Positions 9,224 to 17,357 are shown, counted from the first letter of the stretch. The stretch: DNA of 64,000 bases from Akkermansiaceae bacterium UBA2381 (GCA_002344215.1 DDSV01000032.1:66458-130457), one strand, 5' to 3'. The notes: generated from the sequence alone by a model not told the origin. Made by a program: numbers and translations.

Positions 9224-9413
9224 GAGAGCGGCGTCGCATGGCGTGCCCGCTCCGCAGGTTTCCCGTCTCACCGGCACGGGTCACCTGGCAGGGTAACCGG
9301 GCTTTGGGATGACACGAAATCCATCGGGAGGGAGTCACCGAAACGCCAGGCGAACGCGATCCGCGCCGGTCTGTTATGAGTCAAAAAAACAAAACTTAAT
9401 TCTCTTATTCCAT

Positions 9414-9713
9414 ATGAAAACACTTCTTATCACTCTCATCGGTGCCGCTCTCTCCTTCACTCTTTCGGCTCAGGCGGAGGAGGAGAAAACCTTCGAAGGC
9501 GAAATGTCCTGTGCGAAATGCAATCTGAGTATCGCTGACAAGTGTGAAGACACCTTGAAGGTGGGCGATGTCCTCTATCTTCTCGAAGAGAACGGCAATC
9601 GCAAGACGAGCGAGCACGTCTGCTCGGATTCGGCGAAAGCCAAGGTGACCGGCAAGATCGAGGAGCGCGACGGGAAGAAATTCATCGTTGCCTCCAAGAT
9701 TGTGGTCGAGTGA
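9414..9713 (+). CDS. Small secreted protein resembling DUF6370
   Basis: A 99-residue protein with a clear signal peptide (MKTLLITLIGAALSFTLSAQA). The mature part has EGEMSCAKCNL, a second Cys in DKCED and a third in EHVCSD, followed by KVTGKIEERDGKKFIVASKIVVE. This is the layout I associate with DUF6370 proteins: a short OB-like domain with a CxxC. The function is unknown. The start at 9414 is chosen because it opens directly on the signal peptide; a longer in-frame ORF upstream has no export signal. Confidence 0.75.
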   Translation: MKTLLITLIGAALSFTLSAQAEEEKTFEGEMSCAKCNLSIADKCEDTLKVGDVLYLLEENGNRKTSEHVCSDSAKAKVTGKIEERDGKKFIVASKIVVE

Positions 9714-9764
9714 CGATTCAATTGAGCGCGGAAACGGACACCTCGTCTGTCCTCCGAGGCTCGA

Positions 9765-9799
9765 TGCGCCGCTCCGGGAAACCGGTGCGGCGTTTTCTT
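9765..9799 (+). terminator. Probable rho-independent terminator
   Basis: The arms CGCCGC (9767-9772) and GCGGCG (9787-9792) enclose an inner CCGG...CCGG pairing and are followed by TTTTCTTT. It lies 50 bp after the DUF6370-like gene, in the right place to end its transcript. Confidence 0.65.
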
Positions 9800-9885
9800 T
9801 GCTGGGCAATTCTGGTGGGGTTTCACCCCATGGGAGATCGGGGGGCTTGGTGGAATACTTCCTTCATCAGGAATAAAAAACTACC

Positions 9886-10224
9886 ATGAACACCAAATCA
9901 AAAATCAAAGCCGGACTGAACACGATCTGTTTCTTACTGTTTTCCCTCACCGCCCTCATTCTCGTGGGCTGCGATCAGCAGAAAGCGGCGATCGACTCCA
10001 ACAATGACGCCACCAAGGACGCCATTGATGATCGCAAAGAGGCCGTCGATGCCGCAGCTGAAAATGCGACCAACCGCACCGACCTTAGTGCAACGATTGA
10101 TAAAGCGAACATCGAGGCGGACAAAATTGCGGCCAAAGCCCAGCTTGATGCTGACAAGATCAAGGCCGACGCCGATGCGGAAGCCGCCAAAGCGAGAGTC
10201 GACGCGGTCAAAGCCCAGCAGTAA
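9886..10224 (+). CDS. Small lipoprotein with Ala/Lys/Asp-rich helical region
   Basis: A 112-residue protein with a lipoprotein signal: TALILVGC, lipobox Cys at residue 29. The rest is almost entirely Ala, Lys, Asp and Glu (for example ADKIAAKAQLDADKIKADADAEAAKARVDAVKAQ), a sequence that should form a long amphipathic or coiled-coil helix, somewhat like Lpp-type or stress-associated periplasmic lipoproteins. Its own terminator follows at 10240. The function is unknown. Confidence 0.75.
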   Translation: MNTKSKIKAGLNTICFLLFSLTALILVGCDQQKAAIDSNNDATKDAIDDRKEAVDAAAENATNRTDLSATIDKANIEADKIAAKAQLDADKIKADADAEAAKARVDAVKAQQ

Positions 10225-10239
10225 AATCGAAAGCAGCCG

Positions 10240-10265
10240 CCGCCCGCCGAAGAGGCGGGCGGTTT
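10240..10265 (+). terminator. Rho-independent terminator after lipoprotein gene
   Basis: A perfect 9-bp GC stem (CCGCCCGCC / GGCGGGCGG) with the loop GAAGA is followed by TTT. It starts 15 bp after the lipoprotein stop codon. Confidence 0.7.
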
Positions 10266-10343
10266 GGACTGAATGGGAGACCGGCTCCTGTGGGGGCTAG
10301 ACCGCCCTCTTTAACCGGGTTCGCCTCCGAGGGGCTCATCCCC

Positions 10344-11369
10344 TCACACCGGCCGCAACACGCTCTTCACGACCTCGCCCTTGTGCATCTTCTCAAAGGC
10401 CTCGTGCCACTCTGTGACCGGCCAGACGCCGCCGATGATGGGTTTAACGTCGAACTGTCCGCTCGAGAGGAGGGCAATGACGCGTTCCCAGATCGGCCAG
10501 TTGTGGCTGAAACTGCCCTGGAGGGTGATGTTTTTCTGCACGAGCGGATCAATGTTGAAATTGAGCGGCTGCGGTCCCCAGCCAACCTTGCTGATCCATC
10601 CGGCGGGGCGGACGAGATCGAGGGCGATCTTGAGGGTGATGCTTGCTCCGGCCGCGTCGATGACGCCGTCACAGCCGAGTCCGTCGCGCTGTAGGGCCCA
10701 GGGTTTGGCGTCGCCGATGATAACCTCGCAGCCGTAGCCGCGGGCGATCTCGAGGCGGTGGGCGTCCTGCTCAAGCCCCACAATGGCGACTTCGGCGCCG
10801 CAGAGTTTTGCCATGGCGGCGCATAGGATGCCGATAGTGCCGGGACCTAACACGACGACACGATCACCCGGCTCGATGCGGGCGTTCTTGACGACGGCGT
10901 TGTAAGCGACACAGCAGGGTTCAGTGAGGCAGGCCTGTTCGAAGGGGAGATGATCGGGGACGTGGTGGAGGATGCGCGAGGGGACGCGGACGTATTTGGT
11001 CATGGCCCCGTTGACGCCGTAGCCGAAGCCTTTGCGCGTGTTGTCGAGGTTGTAGAGACCGCGGCGGGTCATGGGATTGTCCTTCGAGATGATCGCGGCC
11101 GTCTCGGAGACGACGCGGTCGCCTTCCTTCCAATGTTCGACCTCCTTGCCGACCTCGACAATGTGGCCTCCGAATTCGTGACCGAGGACGACGGGGTAAT
11201 TGACCGGCCAGGAATGATCGGCAGTCCACTGGTGGAGGTCCGATCCGCAGACGCCGACATTGGCGACTTCAAGGAGGACGTCCTCGGGGCCGATGGAAGG
11301 TTTTTCGATCTCGCGGATTTCGACGGAGTGTTTTTCGGGGGCGTAGTTGACGACGGCGGGGGATTTCAT
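10344..11369 (-). CDS. Medium-chain zinc-type dehydrogenase (sorbitol/threonine dehydrogenase-like)
   Basis: A 341-residue medium-chain alcohol/polyol dehydrogenase. It has the catalytic zinc ligands GVCGSD (C41) and GHEFGG (H64, E65), LTEPCCVAYNA after the catalytic domain, and a Rossmann signature VVVLGPGTIG near 170-180 for NAD(P). The loop that normally carries four structural-zinc cysteines (here about residues 88-112) contains none, so this enzyme has lost the structural zinc. The likely role is oxidation of a sugar, polyol or sugar-acid hydroxyl. It lies downstream of the hexulose-phosphate-synthase-like gene on the same strand, but a GxxExxY element sits between them. Confidence 0.88.
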   Translation of the reverse strand: MKSPAVVNYAPEKHSVEIREIEKPSIGPEDVLLEVANVGVCGSDLHQWTADHSWPVNYPVVLGHEFGGHIVEVGKEVEHWKEGDRVVSETAAIISKDNPMTRRGLYNLDNTRKGFGYGVNGAMTKYVRVPSRILHHVPDHLPFEQACLTEPCCVAYNAVVKNARIEPGDRVVVLGPGTIGILCAAMAKLCGAEVAIVGLEQDAHRLEIARGYGCEVIIGDAKPWALQRDGLGCDGVIDAAGASITLKIALDLVRPAGWISKVGWGPQPLNFNIDPLVQKNITLQGSFSHNWPIWERVIALLSSGQFDVKPIIGGVWPVTEWHEAFEKMHKGEVVKSVLRPV

Positions 11370-11403
11370 TGGGGAGTGTGGTGCGTTTGATTACTTTAAA
11401 AGC

Positions 11404-11445
11404 ATTTGCGAAAATTCGCGGATATTTGCGGCCATTTGCGTTGAA
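11404..11445 (+). repeat. Left 42-bp terminal inverted repeat of the GxxExxY element
   Basis: This repeat consists of 10-bp units of the form nnnATTTGCG (four units, one varied to ATTCGCG). It pairs with 11853-11894 with 3 mismatches in 42 and lies 19 bp after the GxxExxY stop codon. Confidence 0.8.
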
Positions 11446-11464
11446 ATTTTTTCGGAAAGCCAGA

Positions 11465-11842
11465 TCACTTTCCCTCTCTCGACCGCACCACCCGGAGCCA
11501 TTCCAGTTTCGGATTTTTAAAATTGATAATGAGGCCAATTTTTAATCCGGAGATCCGCAGGTAGTTCAGCATTTGCGCTTGTTCGTTTTCTCCAATTGAA
11601 TCGACCGACTTGGCGTCAATAAGAAGGTCATCGTTAACAGTGATGTCTGGAATGCAGTCGCCTACGACTTGATCAAGGTAAAGAATAGGATAAGGACGTT
11701 GCGAATCTGCTTTGAATCCAGTTCGTCGCAATTCGATTACCAGGGCATTCTCGTAGGGTTTCTCGCGAAGTCCTGGTCCGAGAGCGCTGTGGACCCGCAT
11801 CGCGCAGCCGATGACTTCGTAGGATCCGTCTTCCGTTCGCAT
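11465..11842 (-). CDS. GxxExxY family protein (PD-(D/E)XK nuclease-like)
   Basis: A 125-residue protein with the family-defining GLREKPY (G24, E27, Y30) inside ALGPGLREKPYENAL. A nuclease-like core follows (LVGDCIPDITV... LLIDAKSV) and the usual C-terminal QMLNYLRISGLKIGLIINFKNPKLEWLR. The start at 11842 (MRTEDG) is preferred; extension to 11872 would read into the right inverted repeat. The gene is tightly enclosed by 42-bp inverted repeats, which is how a mobile or selfish unit would look. No biochemical function is established that I can name with confidence. Confidence 0.9.
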   Translation of the reverse strand: MRTEDGSYEVIGCAMRVHSALGPGLREKPYENALVIELRRTGFKADSQRPYPILYLDQVVGDCIPDITVNDDLLIDAKSVDSIGENEQAQMLNYLRISGLKIGLIINFKNPKLEWLRVVRSREGK

Positions 11843-11852
11843 GACTTCAGAA

Positions 11853-11894
11853 TTCAACGCAAATGGCCGCAAATACCCGCAAATGTTCGCAAAT
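11853..11894 (-). repeat. Right 42-bp terminal inverted repeat of the GxxExxY element
   Basis: CGCAAAT units occur at exact 10-bp spacing and are complementary to 11404-11445. Two further degenerate units (CGCAGAT) continue to about 11920 and touch the stop codon of the neighbouring gene. Confidence 0.8.
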
Positions 11895-11918
11895 CAGATT
11901 TCCGCAGATGATCGCAGA

Positions 11919-12623
11919 TCAAGAAAAGGTCCCCGCCACCACCTGCGCATGCACTGCCTCACAAATCATCCTGAGCGACCCTTCCAGATCCCCGTCAGCC
12001 GTCTTGAACGCATCGGCGTCGATCGTTAGTGGTGCTCCAAGGACGACAAGCGGGGCCCCGTACTGCGGACACTGGATCGCCTGTTCCAAGGTCAGCCCAC
12101 CGACCGCCTGCACGGGCACCTTCACGGCCTGTACGACTTCGCGTAATTGATCGAGCGGACTCGGCATGCGGTGGCCGGCGGCGGCGATGCCTCTTCGTTC
12201 GTCATAGCCGATGTGGTGAATGACGTAGTCGCAGCCGAGGTCTTCGAGCCACTTTGCCCCGGTGACCATGTCCTCGCAGACCATGTTGTCGCCCATCACC
12301 TTGCAGCCGAAGTCGGCTCCGGCTTTGACGACGCATTTGACTGTCTCGGCGTGGGCGCGGGCCATCACGACGACGTGGGTGGCGCCGGCCTTAGCCATCA
12401 TCTCGGCCTCGAGGTAGCCGCCGTCCATCGTCTTGAGGTCGGCGACGATGGGGGTGTCGGGAAAGGCGGCGCGGAGGGCGCGAACGCCATGGAGTCCCTC
12501 GGCAAGAATGAGGGGGGTGCCGGCCTCGAGCCAGTCGACCCCGGCGCGCATCGCGAGGGCGGCGGTTTCGAGGGCTTCGTCGATATTGGTGAGGTCGAGG
12601 GAGATCTGAACGATGGGTTTCAT
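11919..12623 (-). CDS. 3-hexulose-6-phosphate synthase / 3-keto-L-gulonate-6-phosphate decarboxylase-like protein
   Basis: A 234-residue (beta/alpha)8 barrel of the orotidine-phosphate-decarboxylase suprafamily. The signature ADLKTMDGG is the DxKxxD motif of hexulose-6-phosphate synthase and keto-gulonate-phosphate decarboxylase, and WLEAGTPLI at the N-terminus and PVQAVGGLT near the C-terminus (phosphate-binding loop) also match. The expected reaction is an aldol condensation or decarboxylation on a keto-sugar phosphate. The start at 12623 opens on MKPIVQISLDLTN; a longer frame upstream overlaps the AraC gene. It is likely cotranscribed with the dehydrogenase at 10344, and the divergent AraC-type regulator may control both. 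Confidence 0.85.
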   Translation of the reverse strand: MKPIVQISLDLTNIDEALETAALAMRAGVDWLEAGTPLILAEGLHGVRALRAAFPDTPIVADLKTMDGGYLEAEMMAKAGATHVVVMARAHAETVKCVVKAGADFGCKVMGDNMVCEDMVTGAKWLEDLGCDYVIHHIGYDERRGIAAAGHRMPSPLDQLREVVQAVKVPVQAVGGLTLEQAIQCPQYGAPLVVLGAPLTIDADAFKTADGDLEGSLRMICEAVHAQVVAGTFS

Positions 12624-12641
12624 GAGAGGGGCTTGCAAAGG

Positions 12642-13481
12642 ATGACAGAACCGGCGAGTTTCGTCGCGACAAAAGCTATGGGAAATGCGACACCCCTGAA
12701 ACCTCTCGGGAGGCAGATACGACCTGCCTCGGAGATTCGCCAATGGGAGCAACGCAGGGAAGGATGGGTCGCTTCGATTGATCCTTCAAGCCACTTTCAC
12801 CGGCTTTTTGATCATATTCCGGGATTGCATTTTTTTGCGAAGAATCGGGAAGGGCATCTGATGTTCGCGAGTCGCGGATTGCGCGAACGATACTCGATGC
12901 ACGACGAATCAGAGATTCTCGGGATGACTGATTTTGATCTGAACCCCGATCTGATGGCCCGCGCCTATGTGGATGACGACAGGCAGATTCTGAGTGGAAA
13001 GGCTGAAGTGGTCGAACGCCTCGAACTGTGGTGGGACGGACAGGGGATGCCCGACTGGTTCATGGTCACGAAGCTACCGCTGCGGGATCGGAAAGGTCTC
13101 ATCCATGGGGTGATGGGACTCCTCCGGCGACCTGACGAATCGGACCGCGAGTTACCGCTGTTTCAAACCGTGGCGAAAGCGGTGGAGATTATCCGTCGTG
13201 ATTTCTCAGGACCCGTCGAGATCGAGGAGGTCTCGCGAATCTGCGGGCAATCCCTCCGGCAGCTCCAGCGCCGTTTCCGCACCGCCTTCGGGATCACTCC
13301 CCAGGAGTTCCTCATCAAGACCCGCGTTCTCGCCGCTCAGAGAATGCTCGAGGAGACCCCTCTCAACGCCACCGAGATCTCCCGTCTCTGTGGATTCGTC
13401 GATGCGAGCAGTTTCGCCCAGCATTTCCGGAAGCGCATCGGTATGACTCCCTCGGCTTTCCGGGAGAGACTCCGAAGTTGA
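12642..13481 (+). CDS. AraC-family transcriptional regulator with N-terminal PAS domain
   Basis: A 279-residue protein. Residues from about 45 to 160 form a PAS-like sensor (FDHIPGLHFFAKNREGHLMFASRGL..., ILGMTDFDLNPDLMARAYVDDDRQIL). Residues from about 180 carry two helix-turn-helix motifs of the AraC type, ending with ISRLCGFVDASSFAQHFRKRIGMTPSAFRE. It is divergent from the sugar-phosphate gene with only 18 bp between start codons (54 bp if the ATG at 12678 is used), so it probably regulates that operon. Its 3' third is overlapped in antisense by the membrane protein ORF 13206-13976. Confidence 0.88.
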   Translation: MTEPASFVATKAMGNATPLKPLGRQIRPASEIRQWEQRREGWVASIDPSSHFHRLFDHIPGLHFFAKNREGHLMFASRGLRERYSMHDESEILGMTDFDLNPDLMARAYVDDDRQILSGKAEVVERLELWWDGQGMPDWFMVTKLPLRDRKGLIHGVMGLLRRPDESDRELPLFQTVAKAVEIIRRDFSGPVEIEEVSRICGQSLRQLQRRFRTAFGITPQEFLIKTRVLAAQRMLEETPLNATEISRLCGFVDASSFAQHFRKRIGMTPSAFRERLRS

Positions 13482-13976
13482 AGGTGGATCATCCGGGTCG
13501 TTCTGTGCAGAGGGTTCGATTTCATCGAGATCGTGTACAGCAACCTGAAGGCTGCTGCGCAGGCCCATGGTATCTTCGGTTTGATCATCGCCGGCTGACA
13601 TTGCCGGGTTGAGTTTTTTGACAAGTTGATTTCCGGCAGAGAATTGCTCGTCGTTCAGTGCGCTCAAGCGCCTCAGGCATTTCTCAAGATCGATGAGAAG
13701 ATAGAGAGAGGCAAAAGCGAGAACGAGCAGGCTGCAGGTGACCCAGAGGATGATATCACTCATACTGATCAGATCGGAAAGGCGCAGTTTACCCCTCTGG
13801 ATTGAGATGAGTGACAGGACAAGAATCAGGGAAACGACAAGCAGAGAGACGATTACGGGAAGTGAACCCCAGAGGATCAGACTCCGGAAGTTGGTGAGGT
13901 TTCTGGCTAATGTTCTTCTCCCGAAGTCATCAGACTCCGCTCGCCTCATCAATTCGACCTTTCCGGAAAAGATCAT
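13206..13976 (-). CDS. Hypothetical two-helix membrane protein, antisense overlap with AraC gene
   Basis: A 256-residue frame. The first half looks like a real protein: two strong membrane segments at about residues 32-60 (SLILWGSLPVIVSLLVVSLILVLSL) and 72-96 (ILWVTCSLLVLAFASLYLLIDL), then LEKCLRRLSALNDEQFSAGNQLV. The second half, from about residue 165, is the complement of the AraC DNA-binding region and is acidic low-complexity, so the true protein may end nearer 13490 or the overlap may be an artefact. I do not recognise a family. Confidence 0.42.
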   Translation of the reverse strand: MIFSGKVELMRRAESDDFGRRTLARNLTNFRSLILWGSLPVIVSLLVVSLILVLSLISIQRGKLRLSDLISMSDIILWVTCSLLVLAFASLYLLIDLEKCLRRLSALNDEQFSAGNQLVKKLNPAMSAGDDQTEDTMGLRSSLQVAVHDLDEIEPSAQNDPDDPPSTSESLPESRGSHTDALPEMLGETARIDESTETGDLGGVERGLLEHSLSGENAGLDEELLGSDPEGGAETALELPEGLPADSRDLLDLDGS

Positions 13977-14117
13977 GCCCCGGGAACCCAGACACTCACT
14001 CTCTTTTCTCAGATCCGAACGGAAATGGAAAGATTAAAATGAGAGCTTAGGACTCTCCAAAGGAAGTCGCGATATAAAGGGCTGTAGCGGGAAACTCCAC
14101 GACTATTACGCTTCGCC

Positions 14118-15329
14118 CTATTTGAGCTTTGTTAGGGGGTTTACCCGATCTTCGAGCGGCATCGTTGTTACCGCTCCGCCGCGCCGGTGCGATTCGAAGA
14201 TCGCCATTGTCATTTCAAGGACAACACGACCGTCCAGCTCCGAGCAAAGCGGTTCCCGGTTCTCCTGAATCGCAGCGATGAGATCGCGAACGGGTCCCTG
14301 GTGTCCGCCGACGAGGGCGCGGATGTCGGTGATGGGCTCCGGTTTTCCAACGCCTCCGCTGGTGATCGGAACCCAGGTCCTCGCTTCGGCAGAAGGGCGA
14401 AACGGGCTTCCGGCCGAAAAATGAGCATTGGGTTCGGCATCGGCACGGAGGTCGATGATGCCTTCGGTTCCAACCAACTGGATTCCGAAACCGGTTTCCT
14501 TCACCCCGGCCCCGGCGACGGAGTCAAAGAACACAGGAATGCCTTTTTCGGTTTCAAAGCGGGCGTGGACTTCGTTCCCGGCGAGGGGTCCGATTCCTTC
14601 GGCCCCGTCCTTCACGTCGGCTGCCGTGATCGCCCGTCCGTCCTGCAGGACCATGGCCGAGACGGAGCGCGGCTCACCCGTGAAGTAGTGGCAGAGATTG
14701 AGGAGATGCGAACCGAGAACCCAGAGATCGAGTGAGCCGCCGCGGGCGTCCTCCTTGCCGCGGGCGCGGATCTCGAGCCAGCGACCAATGGCACCTTCCT
14801 CGATCATTTTTACAATGACGGGCAGGACGGGGTGATAGCGATTGCGATGGGCGAGGGCGAGTTTGGTGCCGCTCTTTGCGCAGGCGGCAACGATGGCGTC
14901 CGCCTCGACGAGGTCGCGGCAGAAAGGCTTCTCCACATAGAGGCCTTTTGCGCCCGCGTTGATCGCGGCAAGGATCATGTCATGGTGCTGGTCGATGTGG
15001 CGGGGGCCGATGGCGACGAGTTCAGGTTTTGTCGTCGCCAGCATCTCGCGGTAGTCGGCAAAGGCGGCCTCGGGTGCAAGCTTGAGTTTTTCCCCCGCCT
15101 TTTTCCTGCCTGCCTCGACCGGATCGGAGACACCGACGATCCTCGTCTCAGGCAGCCCCAACCAGACCGTGTCGAGTCCATGACCATACCCTCCCCGGTC
15201 GGTATCGCCGATTACCCCGACGGTCCAAATATGGTCATCCGTGCGTCCGGTGAGTGGAAGGCTGCCGACAAGGCCGGTGGCGAGGGCGCCCCTGAGGACG
15301 TGACGGCGGGAAAGGGGAGGAGTGATCAT
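14118..15329 (-). CDS. Gfo/Idh/MocA-family oxidoreductase with Tat signal
   Basis: A 403-residue protein that begins with a twin-arginine signal (SRRHVLRGALATGLVGSLPL), so the folded enzyme with bound NAD(P) is exported. The Rossmann start is WTVGVIGDTDRGGYG, and the family's EKPFCRD (E133-K134-P135) supplies the catalytic lysine. The C-terminal half has the open beta-sheet domain (SLDLWVLGSHLLNLCHYFTGEP). Such proteins oxidise or epimerise sugars, inositols or their derivatives; in PVC bacteria they are numerous and mostly uncharacterised. It lies 12 bp downstream of the secreted alpha/beta hydrolase on the same strand. Confidence 0.9.
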   Translation of the reverse strand: MITPPLSRRHVLRGALATGLVGSLPLTGRTDDHIWTVGVIGDTDRGGYGHGLDTVWLGLPETRIVGVSDPVEAGRKKAGEKLKLAPEAAFADYREMLATTKPELVAIGPRHIDQHHDMILAAINAGAKGLYVEKPFCRDLVEADAIVAACAKSGTKLALAHRNRYHPVLPVIVKMIEEGAIGRWLEIRARGKEDARGGSLDLWVLGSHLLNLCHYFTGEPRSVSAMVLQDGRAITAADVKDGAEGIGPLAGNEVHARFETEKGIPVFFDSVAGAGVKETGFGIQLVGTEGIIDLRADAEPNAHFSAGSPFRPSAEARTWVPITSGGVGKPEPITDIRALVGGHQGPVRDLIAAIQENREPLCSELDGRVVLEMTMAIFESHRRGGAVTTMPLEDRVNPLTKLK

Positions 15330-15341
15330 GATTTCTAAAAT

Positions 15342-16241
15342 TCAGGGTTTGTTAGGATCGATTAGCTGGAGTGATCGCAGAAAGGCGGCGGACTTCGTCA
15401 GGGTATCCTCGTAGAGTGCCTCTTCGAACATGAGGTAGCCGTGCTTGCCTCCCTCGTTGATGTCGAGTTCACTCCGGTTCCCGGCGGCGAGCATGGATTC
15501 GTGGAATGTCTTCGCTCCAATGAAAGGGGTCGTGATGTCTCCGGTTCCGTGAAAGGTAAGCGTCGGAGGCAGTCCGGGTCGGACGTGGTGAACCGGTGAG
15601 AGTTCCTGCCAGCGCTCCCCGATTTTTTCGTTTCCGTAGCCCTCCTTCGAGGTGTCGATCACCGGGAAGAGAAGTATCAGAGCGTCGGGACGGCAGGAGA
15701 CGGAAAGGTCGTCGCTTTCCTCATTCACCCCGTCGAACAGAGCGGTCGCGGCAGCGAGGTGACCACCCGCAGAGCCGCCGCTGACGATAATCTTTGCGGG
15801 ATCGATCCCGAGTTCGTTCGCATGGGCACGCACGTAGCGCACTGACGAACGGGCATCCTTGACACAATCGAAAACGGTCGTGGTTCCGGGTTTGTAAAGC
15901 CGGTACTGCACACTGATTCCAACCATGCCGTGGCGTTTGGCGAAATCCGAGGCGAAAGGATACATGCGACTCGGGTCCATTCCGCCCCAGCCTCCTCCGT
16001 GGATGATATGGAAGCAGCTTCGCTTATCGGTGGGAGCCCAACCGTCGGGAAGAAAGAAGCGGAGCTCAAGTTCACGATCAGCCACCTTTTTGTAAACGAC
16101 GATACGATCAGGGGTGAGCGAGGAGACCCGGCTGTTGATGTAGTCCGCTTTCTTCTTTTCCTTCGAAGCCACGGCGGGTTCGGCGGAAATGGCAGGGAGC
16201 AATGTAAGGACGAGGGCCGGAAGGAGAAGGAATCGGAGCAT
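15342..16241 (-). CDS. Secreted alpha/beta hydrolase (esterase/lipase family)
   Basis: A 299-residue protein with a signal peptide (MLRFLLLPALVLTLLPAISA). It has the oxyanion-hole HGGGWGG (81-87), the nucleophile elbow GGSAGGH (S157), an acid-residue region FHGTGDITTPF and the catalytic His in NEGGKHGYLM. This fits the hormone-sensitive-lipase/BD-FAE type esterases, which often remove acetyl or feruloyl groups from polysaccharides. The start at 16241 is chosen because it opens on the signal peptide; the longer frame runs antisense through pdxA. Deacylation of a glycan is an inference. Confidence 0.9.
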   Translation of the reverse strand: MLRFLLLPALVLTLLPAISAEPAVASKEKKKADYINSRVSSLTPDRIVVYKKVADRELELRFFLPDGWAPTDKRSCFHIIHGGGWGGMDPSRMYPFASDFAKRHGMVGISVQYRLYKPGTTTVFDCVKDARSSVRYVRAHANELGIDPAKIIVSGGSAGGHLAAATALFDGVNEESDDLSVSCRPDALILLFPVIDTSKEGYGNEKIGERWQELSPVHHVRPGLPPTLTFHGTGDITTPFIGAKTFHESMLAAGNRSELDINEGGKHGYLMFEEALYEDTLTKSAAFLRSLQLIDPNKP

Positions 16242-16367
16242 GACGGGCGGGGTTTTCGGGAATGCTGGCAGTTTACGGGATGGACTGCAAGCCGCCACAG
16301 GGGACGCATTTCGGAAAGTAGGTGATAGGAAATTCCCGGAATGGGATATGTTGGGGATGTCTGCCAC

Positions 16368-17357
16368 ATGATCAAGTCCCCGCCCCGCATTGCTGTTACC
16401 ATGGGCGACCCCGCCGGGGTCGGACCCGAAATCTGCCTCGATCTTCTCGCGAAGGGGGTTGGTGCCGGAGATTACATCCCCATTGTCTTCGGGGACAGGG
16501 CGGTGCTCGAGAAGTGTGCGGAGGCCACCGGAAAACCGGCGCCGGCATGCTTTGTCACCGAGGATGAAATCGCGGGCTGTGAGACGGCGGCGGTTTTCGA
16601 TCTCCCCGGTCTTCCGCTCGGGCACTTCGTTCCCGGGGTCGTGAATGCGGCCACCGGTCAGGCGGGTTATGACTATATTATCAAAGCGATCGACCTGGCT
16701 CTGGCGGGAGTCGTCGACGGGGTGGCGACCGCACCGATCAACAAGGAGGCGCTCCGGGCGGCCGGGATACAACATCCGGGGCATACTGAAATTTTTGCCG
16801 AACGCACCAGGGCGACCCGCTCCTGTATGATGCTGACCTCGGATATCCTGACCTGCAGCTTTGTGACGGTGCATGTCGGTTATCATGAGGTGCCGGGGTT
16901 GCTCACGAGTGATCGTATCGTTGAGGTGATCGAGTTGACCCGTGACGCGATGAAACGCATCCGGGGGAGGGAACCGAAACTGATTGTCTGCGGACTCAAT
17001 CCCCACGCCGGCGAGCACGGTTTGTTCGGAAATAGGGAGGAGGAGCGGATTATTCTCCCTGCCATCGAGCGGGCCCGGGCCGCTGGGGCGGATATCGAGG
17101 GACCTCTGCCGCCCGATACCGCCTTCCTCGAACGCAGGCGGAAGGAAACCGACGCCGTCATCTGTATGTATCACGATCAGGGTCACATTCCGCTCAAAGC
17201 GCTCGCCTTTGACCGCGCGATCAACACCACTTTGGGGCTGCCCATTGTCCGGACCTCGGTGGACCACGGGACCGCTCTCGACATCGCCTGGCAGGGAAAG
17301 GCCAATCCGGGGAGCCTCTTTGAAGCGGTTGCGCTGGCGGCAAAATTGAGCCGGTAA
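16368..17357 (+). CDS. pdxA: 4-hydroxythreonine-4-phosphate dehydrogenase
   Basis: A 329-residue protein of normal PdxA length. It has AVTMGDPAGVGPE at the N-terminus, PINKEA, the metal-binding histidines in PGHTE (H139), NPHAGEHG (H213) and MYHDQGHIPLK (H269), and SVDHGTALDIA at the end. The classical role is NAD-dependent oxidation of 4-phosphohydroxythreonine in pyridoxal phosphate synthesis; related PdxA2 enzymes act in four-carbon sugar-acid catabolism and cannot be excluded. The start at 16368 (MIKSPPR) is preceded by GGGG at a suitable distance; an ATG at 16341 is the alternative. It is divergent from the secreted esterase and lies 97 bp before the sulfatase island. Confidence 0.92.
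   Translation: MIKSPPRIAVTMGDPAGVGPEICLDLLAKGVGAGDYIPIVFGDRAVLEKCAEATGKPAPACFVTEDEIAGCETAAVFDLPGLPLGHFVPGVVNAATGQAGYDYIIKAIDLALAGVVDGVATAPINKEALRAAGIQHPGHTEIFAERTRATRSCMMLTSDILTCSFVTVHVGYHEVPGLLTSDRIVEVIELTRDAMKRIRGREPKLIVCGLNPHAGEHGLFGNREEERIILPAIERARAAGADIEGPLPPDTAFLERRRKETDAVICMYHDQGHIPLKALAFDRAINTTLGLPIVRTSVDHGTALDIAWQGKANPGSLFEAVALAAKLSR

Noticed and set aside
10329..10345. GAGGGG-n5-CCCCTC hairpin at the end of the dehydrogenase gene as terminator
   Set aside because: It overlaps the stop codon and has no T run on the minus strand, so termination is not supported.
15342..17267. 641-residue minus-strand frame ending in the secreted esterase
   Set aside because: The first 342 residues are antisense to pdxA; the real esterase begins at 16241 with a signal peptide.
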